NCBI GenBank assembly: GCA_945862465.1
Contig: CAMAYO010000015.1
Coordinates: forward strand, 1 to 42,601
Source: Pseudorhodobacter antarcticus
GTDB taxonomy: Bacteria; Pseudomonadota; Alphaproteobacteria; Rhodobacterales; Rhodobacteraceae
DNA length: 42,601 bases
Reading direction: 5' to 3'
Shown here one piece after another: positions 27,223-35,340 of the stretch. Position 1 is the stretch's first letter, and every line of letters starts with the position of its first letter. The notes beneath the pieces were generated by a model. It was not told the DNA's origin and ran no database searches. It worked only from the letters and a program-made list of their open reading frames with translations. The translations under genes were made by a program, and so were the position numbers.

Positions 27223-28290
27223 TCATTTGCCTTGCTTCACGCGGTTCACATGGCCCATTTTGCGGCCGGGCCTTGGCGCGCCCTTGCTGTATAGGTGCAA
27301 AGCCGCCCCCGTCTCGCGCGCGATTTTTGGCACGCGCAGGATATCGTCGCCAATCAAGTTTTCCATCACCACATCCGAATGGCGGCTGCCATCGCCCAAG
27401 GGCCAACCCGTGATGGCGCGGATGTGTTGTTCGAACTGGTCCACCGCGCAGCCATTTTGCGTCCAATGGCCCGAGTTATGGACGCGCGGCGCGATCTCGT
27501 TGGCGATCAGGCCTTTGGGGGTGACAAACAGCTCAACCCCCATCACGCCGACATAATCCAAAGCAGTCAGAATGCGCGCGGCCATAAGGACGGCATCGGT
27601 GCGCTGGCTGGCCGTCAGGCGGGCTGGCACGGTGGTGGTGTGCAAAATACCGTCGCGGTGAACATTCTCACCAGGGTCATAACAGGCCACTGACCCATCA
27701 AGCCCCCGCGCCGCGATCACCGAGACTTCGTGGCTAAAGTGGATAAAGCCTTCCAGAACGCTTTCCTGCCGCAACGCCGCCTTGGCTGTGGGCGCGTCCG
27801 AGGGAGACATCAGGCGCATCTGGCCCTTGCCATCATAGCCCAAGCGCGTGGTTTTTAAGATGGCAGGCGTGCCTATTGCGGCAATGGCCCCGTCCAGATC
27901 GCTGGCCTTGGCCACGGGCGCGTAGGGGGCGCAGGCAATGCCAAGGCTGGTCAAGAAATTTTTCTCCAGCAGCCGATCCTGTGCTGTGGCAAGGGCGCGT
28001 CTGTTGGGGCGAATGGGTTTAAGGCTGTCCAGCAAGTCTAAGGTTGCCGTCGGCACATTCTCGAATTCATAGGTGATGACGTCCACCGCTGCAGCAAAGG
28101 CGCGTAGGGCGGCTTGGTCGTCATAAGCCGCGGTGGTCAGCGCATGGGCCACATCCCCCGCAGGCGGGTTGGCCGTTGGCTCATAGATATGGGTGCGAAA
28201 GCCCAAGCGCGCCGCAGCCATAGCCAACATCCGGCCCAACTGCCCGCCGCCAAGAATGCCAATCGTAGCGCCTGACGGAAGCTCACTCAT
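27223..28290 (-). CDS. purK: 5-(carboxyamino)imidazole ribonucleotide synthase, ATPase subunit PurK
   Basis: Carboxylates AIR to N5-CAIR with ATP and bicarbonate in purine synthesis. 355 residues with the ATP-grasp fold. The N-terminal [15 protein letters not shown] (about residues 11-25), YEFENVP, and the ATP-binding [12 protein letters not shown] segment are diagnostic. [13 protein letters not shown] near the end carries the metal and substrate residues. It overlaps purE by eight bases, so the two are translated together, with purE first. Confidence 0.96.
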   Translation of the reverse strand: MSELPSGATIGILGGGQLGRMLAMAAARLGFRTHIYEPTANPPAGDVAHALTTAAYDDQAALRAFAAAVDVITYEFENVPTATLDLLDSLKPIRPNRRALATAQDRLLEKNFLTSLGIACAPYAPVAKASDLDGAIAAIGTPAILKTTRLGYDGKGQMRLMSPSDAPTAKAALRQESVLEGFIHFSHEVSVIAARGLDGSVACYDPGENVHRDGILHTTTVPARLTASQRTDAVLMAARILTALDYVGVMGVELFVTPKGLIANEIAPRVHNSGHWTQNGCAVDQFEQHIRAITGWPLGDGSRHSDVVMENLIGDDILRVPKIARETGAALHLYSKGAPRPGRKMGHVNRVKQGK

Positions 28291-28768
28291 CCTGCGGTTC
28301 CTCGGGGATCGAGGCTGAAAGCGCCGCCCGCCACGCCTCTAGCCTTTGGGCCAAGGCCGCATCTTGCAGCGCCAAAATCCCTGCCGCCAGCAACCCCGCA
28401 TTGGCCGCCCCCGCTGCACCAATGGCCATGGTGGCCACGGGATACCCCTTGGGCATCTGCACGATGGAATACAGACTGTCGACACCGGCCAAAGCCTTGG
28501 TATGGATCGGCACGCCAATCACAGGCACCCGTGTCTTGGACGCCATCATCCCGGGCAAATGTGCCGCACCGCCAGCGCCTGCCACAATCACCTGCAAGCC
28601 ACGGCTCACAGCACTTGTCCCATACTCCCACAAGCGGTCCGGGGTGCGGTGTGCCGAGACGATCTTGACCTCATAGGTCACGCCGAGCTGATCCAGCACT
28701 ACGGCTGCTTCCTGCATGGTGGGCCAGTCTGACTGGCTGCCCATGATGATCCCGACCTGAACGCCCAT
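28283..28768 (-). CDS. purE: N5-CAIR mutase PurE
   Basis: Class I PurE, which converts N5-CAIR to CAIR, the step after PurK. 161 residues. The substrate-binding [10 protein letters not shown] is at about residues 9-18, SAHRTPDRL at about 39-47, and the [11 protein letters not shown] loop at about 65-75. A strong -10 (TATAAT) lies 27 bases upstream of the start, and GGAGGGG precedes the ATG. The purE-purK order and overlap are typical. Confidence 0.97.
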   Translation of the reverse strand: MGVQVGIIMGSQSDWPTMQEAAVVLDQLGVTYEVKIVSAHRTPDRLWEYGTSAVSRGLQVIVAGAGGAAHLPGMMASKTRVPVIGVPIHTKALAGVDSLYSIVQMPKGYPVATMAIGAAGAANAGLLAAGILALQDAALAQRLEAWRAALSASIPEEPQDE

Positions 28769-28794
28769 AAGCCCCTCCGCTGTTCAAGGCGCGG

Positions 28795-28822
28795 ATTATA
28801 CTGCAGCGCGCAAGGGGGCAAG
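28795..28822 (-). promoter_or_regulatory. Promoter of purE-purK
   Basis: On the minus strand a perfect TATAAT (28800-28795) is preceded after 16 bases by CTTGCC (28822-28817), close to the alphaproteobacterial CTTGAC. The start site would fall near 28788, giving a leader of about 20 bases that contains the ribosome-binding site. Confidence 0.6.
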
Positions 28823-28849
28823 CCACACCTGCCCCTTTCATACGTGCCC

Positions 28850-28869
28850 AAATATCCCCGCCGGAGGCA
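28850..28869. repeat. 20-bp dispersed intergenic repeat, copy A
   Basis: AAATATCCCCGCCGGAGGCA at 28850-28869 recurs exactly, in inverted orientation, at 33726-33745. Both copies lie between genes. A 20-base exact match is far beyond chance in 42 kb, and the core CCGCCGG is itself palindromic. I believe similar GC-rich short motifs are scattered in Rhodobacterales intergenic DNA, but that is from memory. Confidence 0.7.
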
Positions 28870-28907
28870 TGAGCCGCACTGAGTTCAGGCATTTGGCGCG
28901 CAAAACC

Positions 28908-29153
28908 TTAAGCGATAATGTCCGGGATCATGTCGTCTTCGATCTTCACGATCTGGTCTTTCAGCGCCAGCTTTTGCTTTTTCAATCGCCTCAAGCTTAA
29001 CTGATCGGGTCGGCCGGACGCTTCCATATCCTTCACAGCGGCATCCAATTCGCGATGCTCGCGCCGCAACACATCCAGCCGGATGCGCAGCAAGTCCTTA
29101 AAGTTCAGTTCGTTGGAGGCATTCATATCGGCGTCACGAAAGAAGGTTGTCAT
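28908..29153 (-). CDS. DUF465 (YdcH-like) small protein
   Basis: An 81-residue, highly charged helical protein. The middle (LDVLRREHRELDAAVKDMEA) and the following LSLRRLKKQKLALKDQI give the DUF465 pattern of two helices that likely form a hairpin or coiled coil. Function is unknown. The start at 29153 is open to question because AAGGGGG touches the ATG; an in-frame ATG at 29126 is possible but lacks a ribosome-binding site. It is divergent from the heat-shock gene and lies after the purEK promoter region. Confidence 0.85.
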   Translation of the reverse strand: MTTFFRDADMNASNELNFKDLLRIRLDVLRREHRELDAAVKDMEASGRPDQLSLRRLKKQKLALKDQIVKIEDDMIPDIIA

Positions 29154-29259
29154 CCCCCTTCATACAACGATTCGCCCCCTATCGGAAAAAAATCCGCGAC
29201 CATTGCGAAAGATTCTGCGCTGAAGCCCGCTGCGAGCTTTGCCACACGCCTGACAGCCC

Positions 29260-29288
29260 CTTGCAGCCTCACCCCTCCCACCCCATAT
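29260..29288 (+). promoter_or_regulatory. Heat-shock (RpoH, sigma-32) promoter of hsp20
   Basis: CTTG (29260-29263) and CCCCATAT (29281-29288) are separated by exactly 17 bases, matching the sigma-32 consensus (CTTGAAA / CCCCATNT) at its diagnostic positions. It lies about 65 bases upstream of the hsp20 ATG. This predicts heat induction of hsp20 and the DUF1150 gene through RpoH. Confidence 0.75.
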
Positions 29289-29355
29289 TTGGTCAAGGAA
29301 CAGGTGCCTTCGGGGCTTGGGCCTATCAAATGTCGCTTCCCATAAGGACATGACC

Positions 29356-29769
29356 ATGACGAAACTGACTTTTGGCGCCCATCCCTATCTTTTGGGTTTT
29401 GAACAGCTGGAACGCTTGGTGGAACGCACCGCCAAGACCGCGAGTGAGGGGTATCCCCCCTTCAACATCGAAGCCACCTCTGACACCACTTATCGCATCA
29501 CTTTGGCCGTTGCGGGGTTTCGTGAGGATGACTTGCAAATCACCGTCGAAGACCGCCAACTGGTGGTGCGCGGCCGTCAGGCCGAGGATGTGGGCGAGCG
29601 GGTTTATCTGCACCGTGGCATCGCAGCCCGCGCCTTTCAGCGCAGCTTCGTGCTGGCCGATGGGGTCGAGGTGGGCGGAGCCGATCTGGACCATGGCCTG
29701 TTGCATATCGACTTGCGCCGTCAAGCGCCCGAAACCGTGGTTCAAACCATTCGCATTGGAAGGACATAA
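29356..29769 (+). CDS. Small heat-shock protein, Hsp20/IbpA family
   Basis: A 137-residue alpha-crystallin-type holdase chaperone that keeps unfolding proteins soluble. The N-terminus (MTKLTFGAHPYLLGFEQLER) is IbpA-like; the crystallin domain covers about residues 35-125 with FREDDLQITVED and a GERVYLHRGIAARAF segment. The C-terminal IRI is the I-x-I docking motif. ATG 29356 is preferred over ATG 29350 because AAGGA then sits eight bases upstream. A sigma-32-type promoter precedes it, and the DUF1150 gene follows one base after the stop. Confidence 0.93.
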   Translation: MTKLTFGAHPYLLGFEQLERLVERTAKTASEGYPPFNIEATSDTTYRITLAVAGFREDDLQITVEDRQLVVRGRQAEDVGERVYLHRGIAARAFQRSFVLADGVEVGGADLDHGLLHIDLRRQAPETVVQTIRIGRT

Positions 29770-29770
29770 G

Positions 29771-30037
29771 ATGCGCCCAAGTTCAAAGCCGCTAGAACAG
29801 GCCCCCATGCCAGACGCGACCCTTGCTGCAGGGGCGCAGGCTTGGTCCTCGATGGTCTATATTCGGCCCGTGTTGGTGTCCGACCTGTCCGCCGATCTGC
29901 AGCGCGAAGCAGAGGGCATCGAAACCCTTTACTCTGTGCACCGCCCCGATGGTGCGCGCGTGGCACTTGTGGCGGATCGCCGCATGGCCTTTGCACTGGC
30001 GCGCGAGCATGACATGGCGCCGGTTTTTGTACATTAA
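29771..30037 (+). CDS. DUF1150 family protein co-transcribed with hsp20
   Basis: An 88-residue protein. VYIRPVLVSDL, then LYSVHRPDGARVALVADRR, AFALAREHDMAPVFVH to the end, is the DUF1150 pattern. The function is unknown; in this group of bacteria it commonly follows a small heat-shock gene. Its ribosome-binding site (AAGGA, six bases before ATG 29771) lies inside the end of hsp20, so the two are coupled and share the heat-shock promoter. A strong terminator follows at 30061. Confidence 0.88.
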   Translation: MRPSSKPLEQAPMPDATLAAGAQAWSSMVYIRPVLVSDLSADLQREAEGIETLYSVHRPDGARVALVADRRMAFALAREHDMAPVFVH

Positions 30038-30060
30038 GCCAAAAGCCACCGCGGATTGTT

Positions 30061-30090
30061 AAACGCCGCCCCCAATAGGGGCGGCGTTTT
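30061..30090. terminator. Rho-independent terminator after the hsp20 unit, also facing the sulfate gene
   Basis: AAACGCCGCCCC (30061-30072) pairs with GGGGCGGCGTTT (30078-30089) around CAATA: 12 bp followed by a short T-run. It lies between the convergent ends of the DUF1150 gene and the ATP sulfurylase/APS kinase gene and can serve both directions. Confidence 0.85.
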
Positions 30091-30114
30091 GGGTTGCGAT
30101 ACGTGGTTTGGCAA

Positions 30115-31821
30115 TCAAGCTTTGATCAGGCCAAGACTTTCGAGCTTCAAGATCACTTGATGGGCGCAGTGATCGACCTCAACCCCTTGGGTGTCCAGCA
30201 CCAGTTCGGCGGTGGTCGGCGCCTCATAGGGGTCAGAGATGCCGGTAAACTCTTTGATCTTGCCTTCGCGAGCCAGCTTATACAGGCCCTTGCGGTCGCG
30301 CCGTTCGCATTCCTCCAAAGATGTGGCGACATGCACCTCGATAAAGGCGCCGTAGCTTTCAATCATCTCGCGCACGGCACGGCGGGTGGCAGTATAGGGG
30401 GCAATCGGCGCACAGATGGCGATGCCGCCGTTCTTGGTGATTTCCGAGGCGACGTAGCCAATCCGCTTGATGTTGATGTCGCGGTGCTCTTTGGAAAAGC
30501 CTAACTCGCTTGACAGGTGCTTGCGCACCACATCGCCATCCAGCAAGGTCACAGGGCGGCCGCCCATTTCCATCAGTTTGATCATCAACGCATTGGCCAC
30601 AGTGGATTTGCCCGACCCTGACAGGCCGGTGAAAAACACCGTAAACCCCTGCTTGTCGCGCGCCGGAGAGGTTTTGCGCAATTGCGTGACCACTTCGGGG
30701 AACGAGAACCATTCCGGAATATCCAAGCCCTCGCGCAAGCGGCGGCGCAGTTCTGTGCCCGAAATGTCCAAAGTCGTGCAGCCTTCGGGCACTTCGTTGG
30801 CGGGGAAATAGCTGGCGCGTTCTTGCACATAGACCATGTGCTTGAAGTCGACCATTTTCACGCCAATCTCGGCCTCATATTCGGTAAACAGCGTTTGCGC
30901 GTCATAGGGGCCGTAGAAGTCTTGGCCAGCGCTGTTCTTGCCGGGGCCGGCATGGTCGCGGCCCACGATGAAGTGCGTGACACCGTGGTTGCGCCGGATC
31001 AGGCCGTGCCAGACCGCTTCACGCGGGCCCGCCATGCGCATGGCAAGGTTCAACAGGCTCATCGTCGTGGTGGATTGTGGGTATTTGTCCAACACCGCCT
31101 CATAGCAGCGCACGCGGGTGAAGTGGTCAACGTCACCAGGTTTGGTCATGCCGACCACGGGATGGATCAACAGGTTGGCTTGCGCTTCACGCGCGGCGCG
31201 GAAGGTCAATTCTTGGTGGGCGCGGTGCAAAGGGTTGCGGGTTTGAAAGGCCACGACCTTTTCCCAGCCCAGCTTTTTGAAATAGGCGCGCAGTTCATTG
31301 GGCGTGTCGCGGCGGGATTTGAAATCGTAATGAACGGGGGCTTGCAGGCCTTGGATAGGGCCGCCAAGATAGATGGGGCCAGCGATATTGTGCAGGTAGT
31401 TCACGGCCGGATGGGCCAGATCATCGGCGCCAAAGACCTGTGCCGCTTCGTGGGCTTTGTTGGGTGTCCACTTATCCGACACGGTCATGACAGCCAAAAT
31501 CACGCCTTCCGCATCGCGCAGGGCAATGCGTGAGCCGGGGCCAACGCCTTCGGCGAACTTTTCCGATACATCCAGCGTGATCGGCATGGGCCACAAGGTG
31601 CCGTCAGCCAAGCGCATCTTATCCACCACGCCTTCATAGTCGGCTTGGCTGTTGAACCCCTTCAGTGGAGAGAACCCACCGTTCATCAACAGTTCCAAAT
31701 CGCAGGCCTGACGCGCGGTCAAATCCCACGAGGGCATAGAACCAGCTTCAGCCTTCAGAGCTTGAGCCTGATCGGCGGAGACGAAGAGTTCAGGAATGGG
31801 CGAGTGATTGGAAATGGACAT
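30115..31821 (-). CDS. Bifunctional ATP sulfurylase / APS kinase
   Basis: A 568-residue fusion doing both sulfate-activation steps: sulfate + ATP to APS, then APS to PAPS. The N-terminal part is a PUA-like domain plus the ATP sulfurylase core with QTRNPLHRAHQ (QxRNP and HxxH, about residue 195). The C-terminal part, from about 400, is APS kinase with P-loop GLSGSGKST, LLDGDVVRKHL and CAPIAPY. Domain order sulfurylase-kinase is the single-chain Sat-CysC type, unlike CysDN. ATG 31821 (MSISNHSP) is preferred over 31836 or 31863. The 217 bases before it, up to trxB, hold no gene that I can see. Confidence 0.93.
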   Translation of the reverse strand: MSISNHSPIPELFVSADQAQALKAEAGSMPSWDLTARQACDLELLMNGGFSPLKGFNSQADYEGVVDKMRLADGTLWPMPITLDVSEKFAEGVGPGSRIALRDAEGVILAVMTVSDKWTPNKAHEAAQVFGADDLAHPAVNYLHNIAGPIYLGGPIQGLQAPVHYDFKSRRDTPNELRAYFKKLGWEKVVAFQTRNPLHRAHQELTFRAAREAQANLLIHPVVGMTKPGDVDHFTRVRCYEAVLDKYPQSTTTMSLLNLAMRMAGPREAVWHGLIRRNHGVTHFIVGRDHAGPGKNSAGQDFYGPYDAQTLFTEYEAEIGVKMVDFKHMVYVQERASYFPANEVPEGCTTLDISGTELRRRLREGLDIPEWFSFPEVVTQLRKTSPARDKQGFTVFFTGLSGSGKSTVANALMIKLMEMGGRPVTLLDGDVVRKHLSSELGFSKEHRDINIKRIGYVASEITKNGGIAICAPIAPYTATRRAVREMIESYGAFIEVHVATSLEECERRDRKGLYKLAREGKIKEFTGISDPYEAPTTAELVLDTQGVEVDHCAHQVILKLESLGLIKA

Positions 31822-32038
31822 CGGGTTCTCATTCATCAAGAAGGGGCTGCGCGGGCCTTGCATTAGGGTGGCTTTTCGCGCCGGATGGCGGTTTAATCAA
31901 GCGATTGCGCAGTGTTTTTGGGAAAAAGGTCCAAAATGCCCGCATAAATGCGCAAAAGCGGTCGGCTTTTCTGCCAAACCCCCACCTTCAGAAAGCCATT
32001 CCCCGCGCAAGCGCTTGGGCGCGACCCTGTCCTTGACC

Positions 32039-32977
32039 TTAATGCCCCGCCAGCCAGCGTTCGGCATCCAAAGCAGCCATGCAGCCCATACCGGCGCTGG
32101 TAACTGCCTGGCGGTAGACATGATCGGTCAAATCGCCCGCGGCAAAGACCCCCGGAATGGCTGTGCGGGTGCTGCCAGCTTCGACCTGAACATAACCGCC
32201 GTTATGTAGCGGAAGCTGATCTTTGACCAATTCCGACGCAGGGGCATGACCGATGGCGACAAAGAAGCCGTGGCAGGGAATATCGGCCATTTCGCCAGTG
32301 ATCAGGTTGCGGGTGCGCACGCCGCTGACAGAGGTGGGGGCTTCGGTGCCCAAAACCTCGGTCACTTCAGAATTCCACACCATCTGGATTTTGGGATGTT
32401 TGAACAAACGGTCCTGCATGATTTTTTCGGCGCGCAAACTGTCGCGGCGGTGGATCAAGGTCACTTTGGTCGCGAAATTCGTGAGGAACAACGCCTCTTC
32501 CACCGCCGTATTGCCGCCACCTATCACGACGACCTCTTTGCCGCGATAAAAGAACCCATCGCAGGTCGCACAGGCCGAGACGCCAAAGCCTTTGAACTTT
32601 TCCTCTGACGGAAGGCCTAGCCATTTGGCCTGCGCGCCTGTGGCCAAAATGACCGCATCAGCGGTATAAGTGACCCCGCTGTCAGACTGGGCGGTGAAGG
32701 GGCGGTTTTGCAGATCGAGGGTGGTGATATAGTCTGAGATTATCTCTGCCCCCATGGCGCGGGCGTGCTCCTCCATACGCACCATCAAATCGGGACCTTG
32801 AACATGGCTGTCGCCAGGCCAGTTTTCCACCTCGGTCGTAATCGTCAACTGACCGCCGGGGGTCAGGCCCTGCACCAAGATGGGGTTAAGCATGGCACGC
32901 GCCGCATAGACGGCCGCCGTGTAGCCCGCAGGGCCAGAGCCTATGATCAAAACCTTGCTGTGCCGCTGCTCGCCCAT
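32039..32977 (-). CDS. trxB: Thioredoxin reductase
   Basis: NADPH-dependent flavoenzyme that reduces thioredoxin. 312 residues, normal for bacterial TrxB. FAD site GSGPAG at about 13-18, redox pair C136-A-T-C139 (CATCDGFF), and NADPH site [10 protein letters not shown] soon after. The C-terminal [19 protein letters not shown] is the second FAD motif. The ATG at 32977 ([10 protein letters not shown]) is clear; the open frame to 33244 would overlap the Lrp gene. Divergent from the Lrp/AsnC regulator with a promoter-like pair at 33009-33037. Confidence 0.97.
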   Translation of the reverse strand: MGEQRHSKVLIIGSGPAGYTAAVYAARAMLNPILVQGLTPGGQLTITTEVENWPGDSHVQGPDLMVRMEEHARAMGAEIISDYITTLDLQNRPFTAQSDSGVTYTADAVILATGAQAKWLGLPSEEKFKGFGVSACATCDGFFYRGKEVVVIGGGNTAVEEALFLTNFATKVTLIHRRDSLRAEKIMQDRLFKHPKIQMVWNSEVTEVLGTEAPTSVSGVRTRNLITGEMADIPCHGFFVAIGHAPASELVKDQLPLHNGGYVQVEAGSTRTAIPGVFAAGDLTDHVYRQAVTSAGMGCMAALDAERWLAGH

Positions 32978-33008
32978 CGGAAACCTGCCTTTTTTGGATG
33001 TACGCACG

Positions 33009-33037
33009 ATATAAGCCTTAGCAGACCGATAGAAAAG
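33009..33037 (-). promoter_or_regulatory. Candidate promoter of trxB
   Basis: On the minus strand CTTTTC (33037-33032) and TTATAT (33014-33009) are 17 bases apart. The same CTTTTC-17 arrangement is seen before the leuA leader. It predicts a leader of about 30 bases for trxB. Confidence 0.42.
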
Positions 33038-33060
33038 GGCTGGCAGCTTGCGACTTTTTC

Positions 33061-33089
33061 TTGCGCGATTGCGAAATATTATTGCGCAA
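33061..33089 (+). promoter_or_regulatory. Inverted repeat over the lrp promoter, likely autoregulatory operator
   Basis: TTGCGC (33061-33066) and GCGCAA (33084-33089) are inverted around 17 bases that include a -10-like TATTAT (33077-33082). A further CGCGCAA half-site lies shortly downstream. Lrp/AsnC regulators often bind such repeats at their own promoter, so autoregulation is the natural reading. The binding protein is inferred from position only. Confidence 0.5.
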
Positions 33090-33132
33090 CGCCCCTCGTG
33101 CGCGTACTGATCGCGCAAAAGAGGAGCATGCC

Positions 33133-33633
33133 ATGCCGGTTTCCAAGCTTGACCCGATTGATCGTAAGATCCTGGCGGAGTTGCAGGCCGATGGGCGCAT
33201 GACCAATGTGGAATTGGCCAGCCGGGTCGGCATTTCCGCCCCACCCTGCCTGCGCCGTGTGCGGACGTTGGAAGAGGCGGGCTATATCAAGGGCTATCAC
33301 GCCGATATCGACGCGCGCGAGATGGGCTTTGAGGTGCAAGTTTTCGCCATGGTGCGGTTGAACAGCCAAGCCGAGGCGGATCTATCAACCTTTGAAGGCC
33401 GCTGCCGCGCATGGCCCTTGGTGCGTGAGTGCCATATGCTGAACGGCGAGATCGACTTTATCTTGAAATGTGTCGCCCCTGACTTATCGACCTTTCAGAA
33501 CTTTCTGACTGAGCAGTTGTTGAAGGCTGAGAATGTGGCCAACGTGAAGACATCTCTTGTCATTCGCTGCGCAAAAGACCAACCCGGATTGCCGTTTGAA
33601 GTGCTGGAAGCGCGTTTGGCCAAACTGGCCTAG
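33133..33633 (+). CDS. Lrp/AsnC family transcriptional regulator
   Basis: A 166-residue feast/famine regulator. The N-terminal helix-turn-helix ([17 protein letters not shown], then [19 protein letters not shown]) is typical. The C-terminal RAM domain senses an amino acid ([16 protein letters not shown]). Which amino acid is not visible; the nearby aminotransferase operon makes a catabolic role possible, but it is convergent and separately promoted. GAGGAG lies six bases before ATG 33133. Its stop codon touches the first arm of a palindromic intergenic element. Confidence 0.92.
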   Translation: MPVSKLDPIDRKILAELQADGRMTNVELASRVGISAPPCLRRVRTLEEAGYIKGYHADIDAREMGFEVQVFAMVRLNSQAEADLSTFEGRCRAWPLVRECHMLNGEIDFILKCVAPDLSTFQNFLTEQLLKAENVANVKTSLVIRCAKDQPGLPFEVLEARLAKLA

Positions 33634-33728
33634 CACGATTTTTCTGCGAAAAATCGGATCTTGTGCTTGTCATGTCGGATGCGCGGTTTATGCCGCGTTA
33701 GAGGCGATTTTTCGCAGAAAAAACGTGC
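33633..33728. repeat. Palindromic intergenic element with 24-bp inverted arms
   Basis: The arms at 33633-33656 and 33705-33728 are reverse complements over 24 bases with one mismatch. They start GCACGATTTTTC and end AAAACGTGC. Each arm is itself a small hairpin (CGATTTTT, short loop, AAAAATCG), so the whole can fold as one long stem or two cruciform hairpins around a 48-base centre. It lies between the convergent lrp and TPP-decarboxylase genes and starts at the lrp stop. Likely readings are a bidirectional terminator or a REP/MITE-like mobile repeat. It has no ORF. Confidence 0.7.
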
Positions 33729-33745
33729 CTCCGGCGGGGATATTT
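33726..33745. repeat. 20-bp dispersed intergenic repeat, copy B (inverted)
   Basis: TGCCTCCGGCGGGGATATTT is the exact reverse complement of the sequence at 28850-28869. It overlaps by three bases the right arm of the palindromic element and ends 14 bases before the stop of the decarboxylase gene. See copy A. Confidence 0.7.
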
Positions 33746-33759
33746 ATACACGGATGAAA

Positions 33760-35340
33760 TTACAAAGTGACGCGCACCTCGATCAGGCGCGGTCCTTTGC
33801 ATGGGGCGGACAGAGCCCTGTGCAGTTCTGCGGGGTCTTGCGGGATCGCGGTAAACGGCAGGTCGCAAGCGGCGGCGAAATGAGCCATCTTCAGCGGCGA
33901 GGGGTGGCAACCGATGATTTCAGTATTGGCGCCGCGCATTGCATCCGCGATTTCGCGAAAGGCCGCATTGTTCCAGACCAAAAAGGTGATGGGCAGGTTT
34001 TCATCCACGGCTGTGCGCAATTCTCCGGGAGAGAATTGCAAGCCGCCATCACCAATCAGGCAGACAACCGGCGTGCCGGGGGATGCCACGGCAGCGCCTA
34101 CGGCGGCACCGGGGCCAAAGCCCAGCGCGCCAAAGCCAGTGGCCGCATTAAACCAGCCCCCCGCGCGGTCATGATCGTAGTAAAGATTACCGGCATAGAC
34201 GGGTTGGGTGCTGTCGCCCACGATCAGCGCCTGTGGCAGCGCACTTCGGATGGCTTCGACCATCTCAAGCTGGGCGGGCATGGTGGCTGATAGATCGGCC
34301 AAGGCCGCACGGGCGGCGTTGCGGGTATCGCTGGCCGCTTGGGTGCTGTGGGCGGGCTTTTGGGCCAATTGGGGCGTTAAAGCCGCCATCGTAGCGCCCG
34401 CATCGCCCTGCAACATCAGCGCTGCGGGGTGGCGGGCCAACTGGTCAGCATCGATGTCGATGCGGATCATACCCGCCAAGGATGGCATGCCATCGTCGGC
34501 ATACATATCATAGTCGGTCTGGCCAATCTCAGTTCCAATCGCAAAGATCTGGTCAGAGGCGGCGATAAGGGCGCGCACCGGCAGAAGGCTGGGCGAGGCG
34601 GGGATGCAAAGGGGATGGCCGTGCATCATTCCCCGCGCATTGGTGGTTTGGATCACGGGCGCGTTTAGGACTTGGGCAAGCGCCAAAAGGCTGTCTTCCG
34701 CCCCGCGCGCACCGCCACCTGCCAAGATCACAGGGCGCTTGGCGGCGTTCAGCAAGGCTGCGGCCTTGGTAAGGTTGGCGGCGGGCGGAAGCGCCTTGGC
34801 AGCGGGGGCTGCGGGTTTGGGCAGCGCTGCGCAGGGCAAGGGCATAACATCGGTGGGCACTTCGATATGCACCGGGCCGGGGCGACCCGTGGTCAGGAGC
34901 GCAAAGGCCCAGTCCAGCGAGGGGCCAACTTCTTGCGGGTCGGTGATCTGGCGCGACGGGCAAAGCGCGCGCACCAAGGCCCCTTGGTCGGGCAATTCAT
35001 GCAGCCGCCCCAAGCCGCGCCCCAGACTGTCGCGCCGGTTGACGCCCGAGATGACCAGCACTGGCACAGAATCCTCTCGGCTTTGCGCCATGGCGGTCAG
35101 CGCGTTGGTCAGGCCGGGGCCTGTGATAACAAAGGCCACCCCCGGCTGGCCCGTCACGCGCGCATAGCCATCGGCCATAAAGGCGCAGCCCTGTTCGTGG
35201 CGTGCTGTCACATGGCGCACGGGTGATCCTGACAGGCCGCGGTACAGTTCGACCGTATGCACTCCGGGGATACCGAAAACCACGCGCACACCGCGATCGG
35301 CGAGGCCTTCGACCAAACGCTCTCCAACCGTTTTCATCAT
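33760..35340 (-). CDS. Thiamine-diphosphate decarboxylase, probable 5-guanidino-2-oxopentanoate decarboxylase
   Basis: A 526-residue TPP enzyme of the acetolactate-synthase/decarboxylase family. The catalytic Glu is E49 (RHEQGCAFMADGYAR). The TPP-binding motif is GDGGLQFSPGE through to VWNN near the C-terminus. The overall pattern, and an aminotransferase gene directly upstream, resembles AruI, which decarboxylates 2-ketoarginine to 4-guanidinobutyraldehyde. Acetolactate synthase is unlikely because no regulatory subunit or ilv gene is adjacent. Two ATGs lie at 35340 and 35337; AAAGG sits better for the second. It overlaps the aminotransferase stop by four bases. Confidence 0.75.
   Translation of the reverse strand: MMKTVGERLVEGLADRGVRVVFGIPGVHTVELYRGLSGSPVRHVTARHEQGCAFMADGYARVTGQPGVAFVITGPGLTNALTAMAQSREDSVPVLVISGVNRRDSLGRGLGRLHELPDQGALVRALCPSRQITDPQEVGPSLDWAFALLTTGRPGPVHIEVPTDVMPLPCAALPKPAAPAAKALPPAANLTKAAALLNAAKRPVILAGGGARGAEDSLLALAQVLNAPVIQTTNARGMMHGHPLCIPASPSLLPVRALIAASDQIFAIGTEIGQTDYDMYADDGMPSLAGMIRIDIDADQLARHPAALMLQGDAGATMAALTPQLAQKPAHSTQAASDTRNAARAALADLSATMPAQLEMVEAIRSALPQALIVGDSTQPVYAGNLYYDHDRAGGWFNAATGFGALGFGPGAAVGAAVASPGTPVVCLIGDGGLQFSPGELRTAVDENLPITFLVWNNAAFREIADAMRGANTEIIGCHPSPLKMAHFAAACDLPFTAIPQDPAELHRALSAPCKGPRLIEVRVTL

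Noticed and set aside
33760-35340. Acetolactate synthase large subunit
   Set aside because: The TPP motifs fit, but there is no small regulatory subunit or branched-chain gene nearby, and the upstream aminotransferase fits a 2-keto acid decarboxylase better.
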